A DNA stretch of 38,938 nt, from NCBI RefSeq assembly GCF_943193195.1, contig NZ_CALPDG010000036.1, forward strand, positions 1 to 38,938, written 5' to 3'. The DNA comes from Mediterraneibacter agrestimuris (GTDB lineage Bacteria; Bacillota; Clostridia; Lachnospirales; Lachnospiraceae). Within the stretch, counting starts at the first letter, position 1. Every line of letters starts with the position of its first letter. Under the pieces are notes generated by a model. The model was given only the letters and a program-made list of their open reading frames with translations, did no database searches and was not told where the DNA came from. The translations under genes were made by a program, and so were the position numbers. This document shows positions 9,037 through 17,083 of this stretch, piece after piece.

Positions 9037-10650
9037 ATGTTAAAGGCGAATTTTATCACCCCCACAGAAGCAGTGGGTTATATCAAAGACGGTATGACCG
9101 TCTGTCCGATCGGTATGACGTTGGTGAGTGCCAGCGAATCGATTTTGAAGGCGATTGAAGAATCATTTTTGGAAACAAGACATCCGGCGGATATCACGCT
9201 TTTACATTCCTGTGGGCAGAGTGACCGGAAAGACGGAATCCAGCATTTTGCACATGAAGGGCTTGTGAAGCGAATCATTGGGTCCCATTGGGGATTACAG
9301 CCGCGATGGATGGAAATGATCGCAAATGACAAGGCAGAGGCGTACTGCTTGCCTCAGGGTCAGATCGCACAGCTCTATCGGAGTATGGCATGTGGTCTGC
9401 CGGGGAAAATGTCAAAAGTGGGTCTGGGAACGTTTGTGGATCCCCGGTATGAAGGTGGAAAAATGAACAGACGCACGAAGGAACAGCCGGATATTGTGGA
9501 GATTATGGAGTATCACGGCGAAGAATACATGTTTTATAAAGAAATTCCGATTGATGTATGTATCATTCGCGGAACTGAATGTGACGAGATGGGAAATTTA
9601 ACGACCACGGAGGAGGCCATGAAGCTGGAGGTGCTTCCGGCGGTGATGGCAGCGAAGCGTTACGGCGGCAAGGTGATCGCTCAGGTGAAACGAGTCGTGC
9701 AGACAGGAACACTGAATCCCAAAAATGTAACGGTTCCGGGTGTGTTTATCGATGGGATCGTGGTTTGCGATAACCCGGATGTTGACCACCGGCAGACATC
9801 CTCATGGATATACGATCCGTCATACAGTGGACAAACGAGAGTGCCGCAGAATGCGATCGAGCCTTTGCCAATGACGGTACGGAAGTTCATCGGACGGAGG
9901 GCTGTGGAAGAAGTATATCCGGGCTGTGTGGTAAATCTGGGGACGGGAATTCCAAATGACGTTATCGGAAATATCAGTAATGAAGAGGGACTAAGTGATG
10001 ATATTATGATCACCGTAGAGTCCGGAATCTACGGCGGTGTGCAGGCAGGAGGCATTGATTTTGGAATTGGTCAAAACCTGTATGCGATGATCGGACATCA
10101 TGAGCAGATGGATTACTACAATGGTGCAGGAGTGGATGTAACCTTTATGGGCTTTGGCGAGCTGGACGGGGAGGGAAATGTGAATGCTACAAAAATGGGT
10201 CCAAGATGTACCGGCTGCGGCGGGTTTATCGATATTACCCAGAATGCAAAAAAAGTAGTATTCTGTGGAACCTTTACAGCCAGTGGATGTGAGTTCTCTT
10301 TTGATAATAACAGACTGACGATAATAAAAGAGGGAAAAATCCGCAAGATGGTAAAACAGGTGGCACAGTATTCCTTCAACGGTATACTCTCACGTGAAAA
10401 GGGACAAGAGGTCTATATCGTGACCGAACGGGCTGTGTTCCGGCTTGTGGAGGAAGGTGTGGAGTTATTTGAGATTGCACCGGGAATCGACCTTAAGACA
10501 CAGGTGCTGGATATGATGGATTTCCAGCCGATCGTCAGTGAAAACCTGAAGTTCATGGATACGGTATTGTTCCAAGATGGGGCAGCCGGATTGAAAAAGA
10601 AGGTCCTTCAGAAAGCGGAAAAGGCTGCTGCAGAAAAATTGGAAAAATAG
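9037..10650 (+). CDS. Acyl-CoA:carboxylate CoA-transferase (YdiF/propionate CoA-transferase type)
   Basis: 537 residues; a family I CoA-transferase with alpha and beta halves fused in one chain. The catalytic glutamate is in VESGIYGG (about residue 328), and the second-half start VNLGTGIPNDV matches the beta-subunit glycine-rich motif. The family moves CoA between acetyl-CoA or propionyl-CoA and another acid through a glutamyl-CoA thioester. A longer frame opens at 9004, but AAAGGAG at 9025-9031 places the start at 9037. Having both a ligase and a transferase suggests two acids are activated, or that CoA is recycled from an end product such as acetyl-CoA. Confidence 0.88.
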   Translation: MLKANFITPTEAVGYIKDGMTVCPIGMTLVSASESILKAIEESFLETRHPADITLLHSCGQSDRKDGIQHFAHEGLVKRIIGSHWGLQPRWMEMIANDKAEAYCLPQGQIAQLYRSMACGLPGKMSKVGLGTFVDPRYEGGKMNRRTKEQPDIVEIMEYHGEEYMFYKEIPIDVCIIRGTECDEMGNLTTTEEAMKLEVLPAVMAAKRYGGKVIAQVKRVVQTGTLNPKNVTVPGVFIDGIVVCDNPDVDHRQTSSWIYDPSYSGQTRVPQNAIEPLPMTVRKFIGRRAVEEVYPGCVVNLGTGIPNDVIGNISNEEGLSDDIMITVESGIYGGVQAGGIDFGIGQNLYAMIGHHEQMDYYNGAGVDVTFMGFGELDGEGNVNATKMGPRCTGCGGFIDITQNAKKVVFCGTFTASGCEFSFDNNRLTIIKEGKIRKMVKQVAQYSFNGILSREKGQEVYIVTERAVFRLVEEGVELFEIAPGIDLKTQVLDMMDFQPIVSENLKFMDTVLFQDGAAGLKKKVLQKAEKAAAEKLEK

Positions 10651-10726
10651 AATCCGCTATTCACCGTAGGTAAATTTAAAATAGAGCGGATTCTGTGACT
10701 ATGAAGCCCAAAGGCTGAATAGTTAC
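10649..10726. repeat. Two-hairpin intergenic repeat
   Basis: The first hairpin is AGAATCCGCT (10649-10658) with AGCGGATTCT (10685-10694) around a loop holding CCGTAGG and TTTAAAATAG. The second, directly adjacent, is GTGACTATGAAGCC (10695-10708) with GGCTGAATAGTTAC (10713-10726). The first recurs at 34297-34341 with compensating changes in the stem; the second belongs to the family at 47-76, 2076-2250 and 7296-7327. Confidence 0.65.
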
Positions 10727-10764
10727 AAAATAATATAAAAGAAAAAAGGAAAGGTGTAAAAAAC

Positions 10765-11508
10765 ATGAGACTGGAAAACAAGGTAGCAATTGTAACAGGT
10801 GCAGGCCGTGGCCTGGGAAGAGGTATTGCAGTGAAACTGGCAAAGGAAGGAGCAAAAGTGGTTGTGGCAGATATGGCTCCGGCAGATGAGACTGTAGCGG
10901 TCATCAAAGAAGCAGGCGGCGAGGCAAGTAGTTTTACGGTAAATGTGTCAAACCAGAAAGAAGTGGCAGCTATGGTGCAGTTTGCGATCGACACTTACGG
11001 TACACTGGATATCATGGTAAACAATGCCGGAATCAACAGAGACGGCATGCTACATAAAATGCCGGTGGAGAACTGGAACCTGGTAATCGATGTGGACCTG
11101 ACAGGTACTTTCTACGGAACACAGGAAGCGATCAAATATATGCGGGGAAAAGGTTACGGGCGTGTGATCAACATCTCCTCAGGTAGTTGGCTGGGCAATA
11201 TCGGACAGGCCAATTATGCAGCTGCAAAGGCGGGAGTTGTTGGTTTGACAAAAACTGCAGCCAGGGAGAACGCCCGTAAGGGAATCACCTGCAATGCAAT
11301 CTGCCCGGGATTCATTGAGACAGATATGACACTGAAATTAAAAGAAGTAAACGATGGTGCAGCATGGGAGAGCATGATGCAGAGAATTCCGGCAGGATAT
11401 GCCGGAAAGCCGGAAGACGTAGGAAACATGGTTGCATTTTTGGCATCTGACGAGGCTGCATATGTGACCTCAGAGGTCATCAATGTGGGCGGCGGAATGA
11501 TCGTATAG
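10765..11508 (+). CDS. SDR-family 3-oxoacyl (CoA/ACP) reductase, FabG-like
   Basis: 247 residues, a classical short-chain dehydrogenase: cofactor motif GAGRGLGRG (about 12-20), NNAG near 88, catalytic Ser near 138 and Tyr151-x3-Lys155 in YAAAKAG. FabG-like proteins interconvert 3-oxoacyl and 3-hydroxyacyl thioesters with NAD(P)H. Placed between a CoA-transferase and a thiolase, this one more likely acts on CoA esters in catabolism than in fatty acid synthesis. An AAAGGAAAGG-type site precedes the ATG. No enoyl-CoA hydratase or acyl-CoA dehydrogenase accompanies it. Confidence 0.85.
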   Translation: MRLENKVAIVTGAGRGLGRGIAVKLAKEGAKVVVADMAPADETVAVIKEAGGEASSFTVNVSNQKEVAAMVQFAIDTYGTLDIMVNNAGINRDGMLHKMPVENWNLVIDVDLTGTFYGTQEAIKYMRGKGYGRVINISSGSWLGNIGQANYAAAKAGVVGLTKTAARENARKGITCNAICPGFIETDMTLKLKEVNDGAAWESMMQRIPAGYAGKPEDVGNMVAFLASDEAAYVTSEVINVGGGMIV

Positions 11509-11586
11509 AGCCTGACTTGAAAGATTCAATAAAAATGAAAAAAGCAAAAGACAACAAAGAATGAAAAAGGAAAGGATAGAAGAAAA

Positions 11587-12774
11587 ATGAAAGACGTAGT
11601 GATCGTAAGTGGTGTGCGGCTTCCGGTTGGAAGCTACGGTGGAAGTTTGAAGACGGTCTCCGCCATTGATATGGGTGCGATGGTAGTAGCTGAGGCAGTA
11701 AGGCGTGCAGGGATCCAGCCGGCAGATGTAGACGAGGTCGTAATCGGACAGGTCGGTGAGGTGGCAGAAAACGGGTTTATTGCACGTGCGATCAGTTTAA
11801 AGGCAGGCATGCCGAAGGAGGCTTGCGCTTATTCTGTAAACCGCCAGTGTGGTTCCGGTCTGCAGTCCATTGCAGAAGCTGTAATGGAGATTCAGACAGG
11901 GCAGGCAGAAGTGGTGGTTGCTGGAGGAGCAGAAAACATTTCTCAGCTTCCTTACTATGTAAAGGATGCGCGTTGGGGAGCCAGAATGGGACACAAGAGT
12001 TTTGAGGACGGGGTTATTGACATCCTGACATGGCCTCTGGATGGAAACCACAATGGAGTAACCGCAGAAAATGTGGCACGGAAATACAACGTGTCAAGAG
12101 AAGAGCAGGACGCTTTTGCAGTGGAAAGCCATCGTCGTGCATGCCAGGCGATCAAGGACGGCAAGTTTAAGGATGAGATCCTTCCTGTGGAATTGAAGGA
12201 CCGCAAAGGCAATGTGACTGTATTTGACATCGATGAAGGTCCAAGAGAGGGACAGACTATGGAAAAGCTGGCGAGACTGAAACCTTGCTTTCTGCGAGAT
12301 GAGCAGGCAAGTGTGACTGCAGGAAATTCTTCCAGCTTAAATGACGGTGCGGCTGCGGTAGTTGTGATGTCTGCGGAGAAAGCAAAAGAATTGGGTGTTA
12401 CTCCAAAGCTGAAGATCGAAGGCTTTGCAGTGGCAGGATTTGATGCAGAACTGATGGGATACTCTCCGAAATTTTCCAGCGAAAAGCTGGCGGCGAAATT
12501 GGGGATTGATTTAAAAGCAATCGACATGTTTGAAATCAATGAAGCTTTTGCGAGTCAGGCTTTTGCAGTGAGCCGCGATCTGGGTCTTGATCCGGAAAAG
12601 GTCAACATTTACGGCGGCGGAATTTCCATCGGTCATCCGATCGGAGCGACCGGAACGATTCTGACAGTAAAAGTGATGTATGAACTGATGCGGACCGACA
12701 AGAAGGATGCGATGATCAGCATGTGTATCGGCGGCGGTCAGGGGATTTCCATGTATTTTACAAAATATGAATAA
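11587..12774 (+). CDS. Thiolase (acetyl-CoA C-acyltransferase)
   Basis: 395 residues with the full thiolase triad: acyl-accepting Cys88 (NRQCGSG), His350 (GHPIGATG) and Cys380 (MCIGGGQG), plus NEAFA near 319. It cleaves a 3-oxoacyl-CoA with CoA to acetyl-CoA and a shortened acyl-CoA, or runs in reverse. Immediately downstream of the reductase and followed by a strong terminator, it closes the first transcription unit of the cluster (5551-12818). Biosynthetic versus degradative direction cannot be told from sequence; context favours degradation. Confidence 0.92.
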   Translation: MKDVVIVSGVRLPVGSYGGSLKTVSAIDMGAMVVAEAVRRAGIQPADVDEVVIGQVGEVAENGFIARAISLKAGMPKEACAYSVNRQCGSGLQSIAEAVMEIQTGQAEVVVAGGAENISQLPYYVKDARWGARMGHKSFEDGVIDILTWPLDGNHNGVTAENVARKYNVSREEQDAFAVESHRRACQAIKDGKFKDEILPVELKDRKGNVTVFDIDEGPREGQTMEKLARLKPCFLRDEQASVTAGNSSSLNDGAAAVVVMSAEKAKELGVTPKLKIEGFAVAGFDAELMGYSPKFSSEKLAAKLGIDLKAIDMFEINEAFASQAFAVSRDLGLDPEKVNIYGGGISIGHPIGATGTILTVKVMYELMRTDKKDAMISMCIGGGQGISMYFTKYE

Positions 12775-12784
12775 AAAAGTGATG

Positions 12785-12818
12785 CTGTCCTGAAAACATT
12801 ATTCAGGGCAGTTTTTTT
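12785..12818 (+). terminator. Intrinsic terminator after the thiolase gene
   Basis: CTGTCCTGAA (12785-12794) pairs with TTCAGGGCAG (12802-12811, one G-U) and is followed by seven T residues. It marks the end of the first cluster operon. Confidence 0.9.
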
Positions 12819-12893
12819 ATTTAAAGAAAATGTACGATGTGCAGAGAAATGCTGTTTTGATAACTGTATATCGGTAATATAAAAAAAGCGATT

Positions 12894-12914
12894 GTGTTGC
12901 ACACTCCGCAACAC
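12894..12914. promoter_or_regulatory. Inverted repeat upstream of the ThDP-enzyme promoter
   Basis: GTGTTGC (12894-12900) and GCAACAC (12908-12914) are perfect 7-base arms with a 7-base spacer, 17 bases upstream of the -35 element at 12931. The position suits an activator or repressor site. The same sequence is not repeated at the other cluster promoters, so the binding protein is unknown. Confidence 0.35.
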
Positions 12915-12930
12915 GGCTATTGAATGTATT

Positions 12931-12958
12931 TTGCGTCGGATTTTCCCTATGATATAAT
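12931..12958 (+). promoter_or_regulatory. Promoter of the ThDP-enzyme gene
   Basis: TTGCGT (12931-12936), a 16-base spacer and a consensus TATAAT (12953-12958). It lies between the thiolase terminator and the ThDP gene, so that gene is a separate unit. Confidence 0.75.
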
Positions 12959-13019
12959 ACAATCAAGAAAGAGATAGATTGTATTGGCCAAACACAATAA
13001 AAAAGGAGTTATGAATAAA

Positions 13020-14891
13020 ATGATAGAACAGAGAAGAAAACGTGCAAAGGCAATTAAAGCCTACGGCACAATTCGGAAAGCAGTAGAAGCAGAAAGCTTA
13101 GATCAATTTCAGGATATCAGCCTCAGTGAGGCGGTTGTCTTAGGTCTGATAAATCAAGGTGTAAAAACCTTTGTTGGTATCTTTGGGCATGGGATGACAG
13201 ATGTCGGAGAAGTACTGCGTATCTACGAAGAAGAAGAGGCGGTAAAGACGGTGAATGTCCGGAATGAAGTGGAGGCTTCTCATGTGGCGTCCATGCTTCG
13301 TTGGAAATACGGAGAAGCTCCGGCCGTGTTTACCTCAATTGGTCCGGGGGCTCTGCAAGCTGTAGCCGGATCACTGGTGGCACAGTCTAATGGATTGGGT
13401 GTGTATTATTTGATGGGAGATGAGACCAGCCATAGTGAGGGACCGAATATGCAGCAGATCCCGAAAAGAGAGCAGGAGCTGTTTTTAAAGCTTTTGTCAA
13501 CTTTCGGACCGGCTTATTCCCTGCATACTCCGGAAGCAGTGTTTACAGCGCTGAAGAGAGGCGATACGGCGGTCAATGGAGGAGAGAAGCATTCTCCCTT
13601 TTATATGCTGCTTCCAATGAACATCCAGCCAAAGATCATGGAGCACTGCAATTTGCTGGAATTTCCCGAAAAATCTGCAGAGTCCAGGGTAGTCAGTGTT
13701 GACCCTGATCTGTATCGCGCAGCAGTAGAAACAATCTGCAGTTCTTCCAGGATTACAGTGAAGGCAGGCGGTGGTGCTGCAAAGGTTTCTGCGGGCGTGT
13801 GGGAGACATTTTTAGAGCTTGCAGATGCAGTATATGTACATGGTCCTCAGGTTCCGGGATTGTATCCATATTCAAAAGAAAGGAATATGGGAGTGGGAGG
13901 ATCCAAAGGTTCTATCTGCGGAAACTATGCAATGGACGAGTGTGATCTGGTCATTACTGTCGGAACAAGAGGCGTCTGCCAGTGGGACAGCTCAGGAACA
14001 GCATTTAAAAAGGCAAAGAAGATCATCAATATCAACTGCGACTATAACGATCTTGGACAGTATAACAATTCCGTGCGTATCCAGGGAGATGCGGAGGAAG
14101 TGCTCTTAAAATTAATTGAGCTGCTGAAAAATGCGGAGAACGAAGCAACAGATCCGGAATGGCTGAAAGAATGTAAAGAGAAACGTGCCGAGTGGGAAGC
14201 TTACAAACAGTTAAGATATGATCATCCTGTTCTGACGGATGAGAAGTGGGGCAAATCTATTCTCACAGAGCCGGCTGCAATTAAGAAAGCAGTAGATTTT
14301 GCAGATGCTCATGGCTGCGTAAAAATATTCGACGCAGGAGATGTGCAGGCAAATGGTTTCCAGATCGTGACTGATGAAAAACCGGGTCAGACCATTACAG
14401 ATACAGGATCATCCTATATGGGCTTTGCGGTGTCATCCATGCTCGCCTTTGCACTGCAGGGGGGAAAAGATTATCCGGTAGCATATACCGGAGACGGCAG
14501 CTTTATGATGAATCCACAGATCTTAATCGATGCGGTTCAATATGGACTGAAGGGAATGATCGTTCTCTTTGATAACCGGCGTATGGGAGCGATTACAAGT
14601 CTCCAGCATGCTCAGTATGACGTGGGCTTCAGCACTGATGATATGGTTGAAGTAGATTATGTACAGATGGCAGAATCAGTCAAAGGAGTGAAGGGATTCT
14701 ATGGCGGTGAGTCAATGGAAGAGCTGGAAAAAGCATTAGAGCAGGCATATGCGCATGAGGGGCTGTCGCTGGTACATGTACCGGTATATTTCGGAAGAGA
14801 AGACTTAGGCAGTCTTGGTTCCTTTGGAGATTGGAATGTAGGTAACTGGTGTGAAAGAGTACAGAAGCTGAAACATGAAATTGGTTTCTAG
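13020..14891 (+). CDS. IolD-like thiamine-diphosphate-dependent enzyme
   Basis: 623 residues with a three-domain ThDP-enzyme layout: an N-terminal Pyr domain with the catalytic Glu83 (NVRNEVEASHVA), a middle domain, and a C-terminal PP domain with TGDGSFMMN (from 490) and FDNRR about 30 residues later, as in the GDG-x(n)-N Mg/ThDP motif. Blocks such as VGIFGHG, MGFAVSSML and DWNVGNW recall IolD, which hydrolyses the cyclic 1,2-dione of the inositol pathway; no other iol gene is nearby, so the substrate probably differs. GGAG at 13005-13008 fits the ATG at 13020 better than the ATG at 13011 (too close); a TTG at 12984 would add 12 residues. Confidence 0.8.
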   Translation: MIEQRRKRAKAIKAYGTIRKAVEAESLDQFQDISLSEAVVLGLINQGVKTFVGIFGHGMTDVGEVLRIYEEEEAVKTVNVRNEVEASHVASMLRWKYGEAPAVFTSIGPGALQAVAGSLVAQSNGLGVYYLMGDETSHSEGPNMQQIPKREQELFLKLLSTFGPAYSLHTPEAVFTALKRGDTAVNGGEKHSPFYMLLPMNIQPKIMEHCNLLEFPEKSAESRVVSVDPDLYRAAVETICSSSRITVKAGGGAAKVSAGVWETFLELADAVYVHGPQVPGLYPYSKERNMGVGGSKGSICGNYAMDECDLVITVGTRGVCQWDSSGTAFKKAKKIININCDYNDLGQYNNSVRIQGDAEEVLLKLIELLKNAENEATDPEWLKECKEKRAEWEAYKQLRYDHPVLTDEKWGKSILTEPAAIKKAVDFADAHGCVKIFDAGDVQANGFQIVTDEKPGQTITDTGSSYMGFAVSSMLAFALQGGKDYPVAYTGDGSFMMNPQILIDAVQYGLKGMIVLFDNRRMGAITSLQHAQYDVGFSTDDMVEVDYVQMAESVKGVKGFYGGESMEELEKALEQAYAHEGLSLVHVPVYFGREDLGSLGSFGDWNVGNWCERVQKLKHEIGF

Positions 14892-14935
14892 AATTGTATA
14901 GTATGTAACTTTAAGAAATTTTTGATAAATATATT

Positions 14936-14966
14936 TTGATTTAAATTAGCGCTAATTAAATATAAT
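14936..14966 (+). promoter_or_regulatory. Promoter with a 14-bp palindrome in its spacer
   Basis: TATAAT (14961-14966) and a weak TTGATT (14936-14941) are 19 bases apart. The spacer contains the perfect palindrome AATTAGCGCTAATT (14944-14957). A regulator bound there would block polymerase, so it looks like an operator for the unit starting with the alcohol dehydrogenase. The IclR protein is a candidate ligand, by inference only. Confidence 0.55.
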
Positions 14967-14994
14967 AAAAAAACAAAATGGAGGAAATACGATT

Positions 14995-16098
14995 ATGGAA
15001 TATCAGATTCCTGAAACAATGAAAGCATGGGTTCTGGGAGATCCAGGAGAACTGACACTTACAGAAAAACCGGTTCCACAGCCGGGAAAAGCAGAGGTGC
15101 TTGTTAAAATTGACGCGGTAGCAATTTGTGCAACAGACTTGGAGATCATCCAGAATGGACCTCCGGCGCTGATTCAGGGAGGATTGCCTTTTAATAAGAA
15201 CTTTACACCGGGTCATGAGTATATGGGAACAATTGTAAAGCTTGGATCTGGCGTGGATGAGTATAAGATTGGCGACAGAGTTGCGGTAGAAATTCATGCA
15301 GGATGCGGACAGTGCGAGCGTTGCCGTGAGGGAATGTATACGTCTTGTCTGAACTATGGAAAAAATTACGAAGGCAACGATAAGGGACACAGAGCAAATG
15401 GATTTACAACAGACGGCGGATTTGCAGAATATGCGATCAACAATGTTAACACACTTTGTCATGTAGGCGACAATGTAACAGATGAAGAAGCAACTTTGAT
15501 CGTAACAGCAGGAACAGCAATGTATGGTCTGGACACGATCGGCGGTCTGCTGGCGGGACAGTCTGTTGTTGTATCCGGTCCGGGACCGATCGGTCTGATG
15601 GCAGTTGCAGTTGCAAAGTCTATCGGTGCAAATCCTGTTATTTTGACAGGTACGAGAGACAACCGGCTTGAGCTTGGAAAAAAACTTGGTGCAGATTATG
15701 TAGTAAATGTAAGAAATCAAAATGCAGTTGAGGCTGTAAAAGAAATTACAAACGGCGAGGGCGTTCATTATGTAATGGAGTGCTCAGGTGCGCCGAACGC
15801 AGTGAATGAAGCATCAAGTATGGTTAAGAGAGGCGGAAAAATCTGTCTTGCAGCATTTCCGTCCAAACCGGTTGAGGTAGATGTTGCAGCGCTGGTACGT
15901 AATAATATTTCTCTTTTCGGTATTCGCGGAGAAGGCAGAAGCGCTGTTCACAGAGCAGCTTCCCTGATCAGCGAGAAGCGTTTCGACGCATCATTGATCC
16001 ATACGCATACATTTGCATTTGAGGATCTGCTTACGGCTTTGAAATATTCAAGAGAAAGAATCGATGACGCAATCAAGGTGGTTGTGAAGATGAATTAG
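14995..16098 (+). CDS. Zinc-dependent medium-chain alcohol/polyol dehydrogenase
   Basis: 367 residues of the MDR family. Catalytic zinc ligands: Cys45 and His74-Glu75 (GHEYMG). Structural zinc ligands: Cys104, Cys107, Cys110 and Cys118. The Rossmann motif GPGPIG (196-201) binds NAD(P). It resembles threonine, sorbitol or butanediol dehydrogenases; the substrate is a secondary alcohol or polyol, not further defined. GGAGG is about 8 bases before the ATG. It opens the second large unit, followed by the hydroxylase genes, and could make the ketone used by a later enzyme such as the IolD-like lyase. Confidence 0.88.
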   Translation: MEYQIPETMKAWVLGDPGELTLTEKPVPQPGKAEVLVKIDAVAICATDLEIIQNGPPALIQGGLPFNKNFTPGHEYMGTIVKLGSGVDEYKIGDRVAVEIHAGCGQCERCREGMYTSCLNYGKNYEGNDKGHRANGFTTDGGFAEYAINNVNTLCHVGDNVTDEEATLIVTAGTAMYGLDTIGGLLAGQSVVVSGPGPIGLMAVAVAKSIGANPVILTGTRDNRLELGKKLGADYVVNVRNQNAVEAVKEITNGEGVHYVMECSGAPNAVNEASSMVKRGGKICLAAFPSKPVEVDVAALVRNNISLFGIRGEGRSAVHRAASLISEKRFDASLIHTHTFAFEDLLTALKYSRERIDDAIKVVVKMN

Positions 16099-16143
16099 GA
16101 ATCGAAACTGTTAAGAGGGATTCCAGGATAAGAGAGTGATCAT

Positions 16144-17025
16144 ATGCTTCAATATAAAAAATATTATATGCCTGAATCAAAAGAAGATTTTTTTCGTGTC
16201 ATGGAAAGCATGGAAACAGAGTTTGATATCATTTCAGGAGGAACAGATCTTTATGCAAAAGAAAGAGACGCTTTTTATGGCATAGAGACCGTTATTGATA
16301 TCAGTAAAATCGCAGAGCTTTCTGACATTGAGCTGAAAGATGGTTCTATTGTCATAGGAGCCAATACCAGGATTCAGCAGTTTTTAGAAAAACAGGAGTT
16401 GATAGACGGTGTGCCTCTTATGAGGCATGCTGCCAGCTATTTCGCAGATCAGCAGATACGGGAAATTGCGACAGTCGGGGGTAATCTGGCAAATTCTTCA
16501 CCTACAGGTGATATGATTCCGCCACTGCTGGCAATGGATGCGGTAATTCATACAATACGAAAAAATGAAAATAAAATCTGCACGAGAGATATTGCAATAT
16601 CTGATTTCATTCAGGGAGTTGGGAAAAATGTGCTGGTTAAAGGGGAAATCATTCACTCGATTACATGTCCGGTATTAGATGGATATGGATGTGCATTTAA
16701 GAAGGTAGGACTTCGGCGGTCTCTATGTATTTCTGTGGTGAATTCTGCTTTTTTAGTGAAGCTGGATGAAACAAACCGGTATTTTAAAGACGTTAGGATT
16801 GCCTTTGGAGGAATCGGTCCGAGACCTGTAAGAGTGAGAGAAATAGAGGAGCGGCTGAAAAGAAGTGTTGTTTCCAAAGATATTATTCAGGAAATGGTGA
16901 ATTATATTCCGGCGGACATCGTGGAGTCCAGAAGCAGAAAAGAGTACAGAAAGACCGTTGTCAAGAACTTTTTGCTGGCAGGAATTTATGAATCACTTGC
17001 AGAAATCGGTATTATGCCAGAGTAG
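16144..17025 (+). CDS. FAD-binding subunit of a molybdenum hydroxylase (xanthine dehydrogenase family)
   Basis: 293 residues. The FAD motifs of the CO dehydrogenase/xanthine dehydrogenase medium subunit are visible: SGGTDL (about 31-36) and TVGGNLANSSPTGD near 118-131. A C-terminal CO_deh_flav_C-like domain follows from about 180. It lacks the extra [4Fe-4S] loop I would expect in 4-hydroxybenzoyl-CoA reductase. It passes electrons from the Fe-S clusters of the partner encoded 58 bases downstream to an acceptor. Confidence 0.87.
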   Translation: MLQYKKYYMPESKEDFFRVMESMETEFDIISGGTDLYAKERDAFYGIETVIDISKIAELSDIELKDGSIVIGANTRIQQFLEKQELIDGVPLMRHAASYFADQQIREIATVGGNLANSSPTGDMIPPLLAMDAVIHTIRKNENKICTRDIAISDFIQGVGKNVLVKGEIIHSITCPVLDGYGCAFKKVGLRRSLCISVVNSAFLVKLDETNRYFKDVRIAFGGIGPRPVRVREIEERLKRSVVSKDIIQEMVNYIPADIVESRSRKEYRKTVVKNFLLAGIYESLAEIGIMPE

Positions 17026-17083
17026 TGAATGTTCTGGCTATCAGGTAAGGCAACAGAAAATCAAGGTTAAAAGAGTGAGGGTT

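Noticed and set aside
13011-14891. Canonical inositol operon gene iolD
   Set aside because: Similarity to IolD is clear, but no other iol genes are present and the neighbours are CoA-ester and molybdenum enzymes, so I do not assign the symbol.
14956-15768. 270-codon minus-strand frame opposite the alcohol dehydrogenase
   Set aside because: It is Cys/Ser-rich low-quality sequence antisense to a gene with all zinc and Rossmann motifs in place; a codon-bias shadow.
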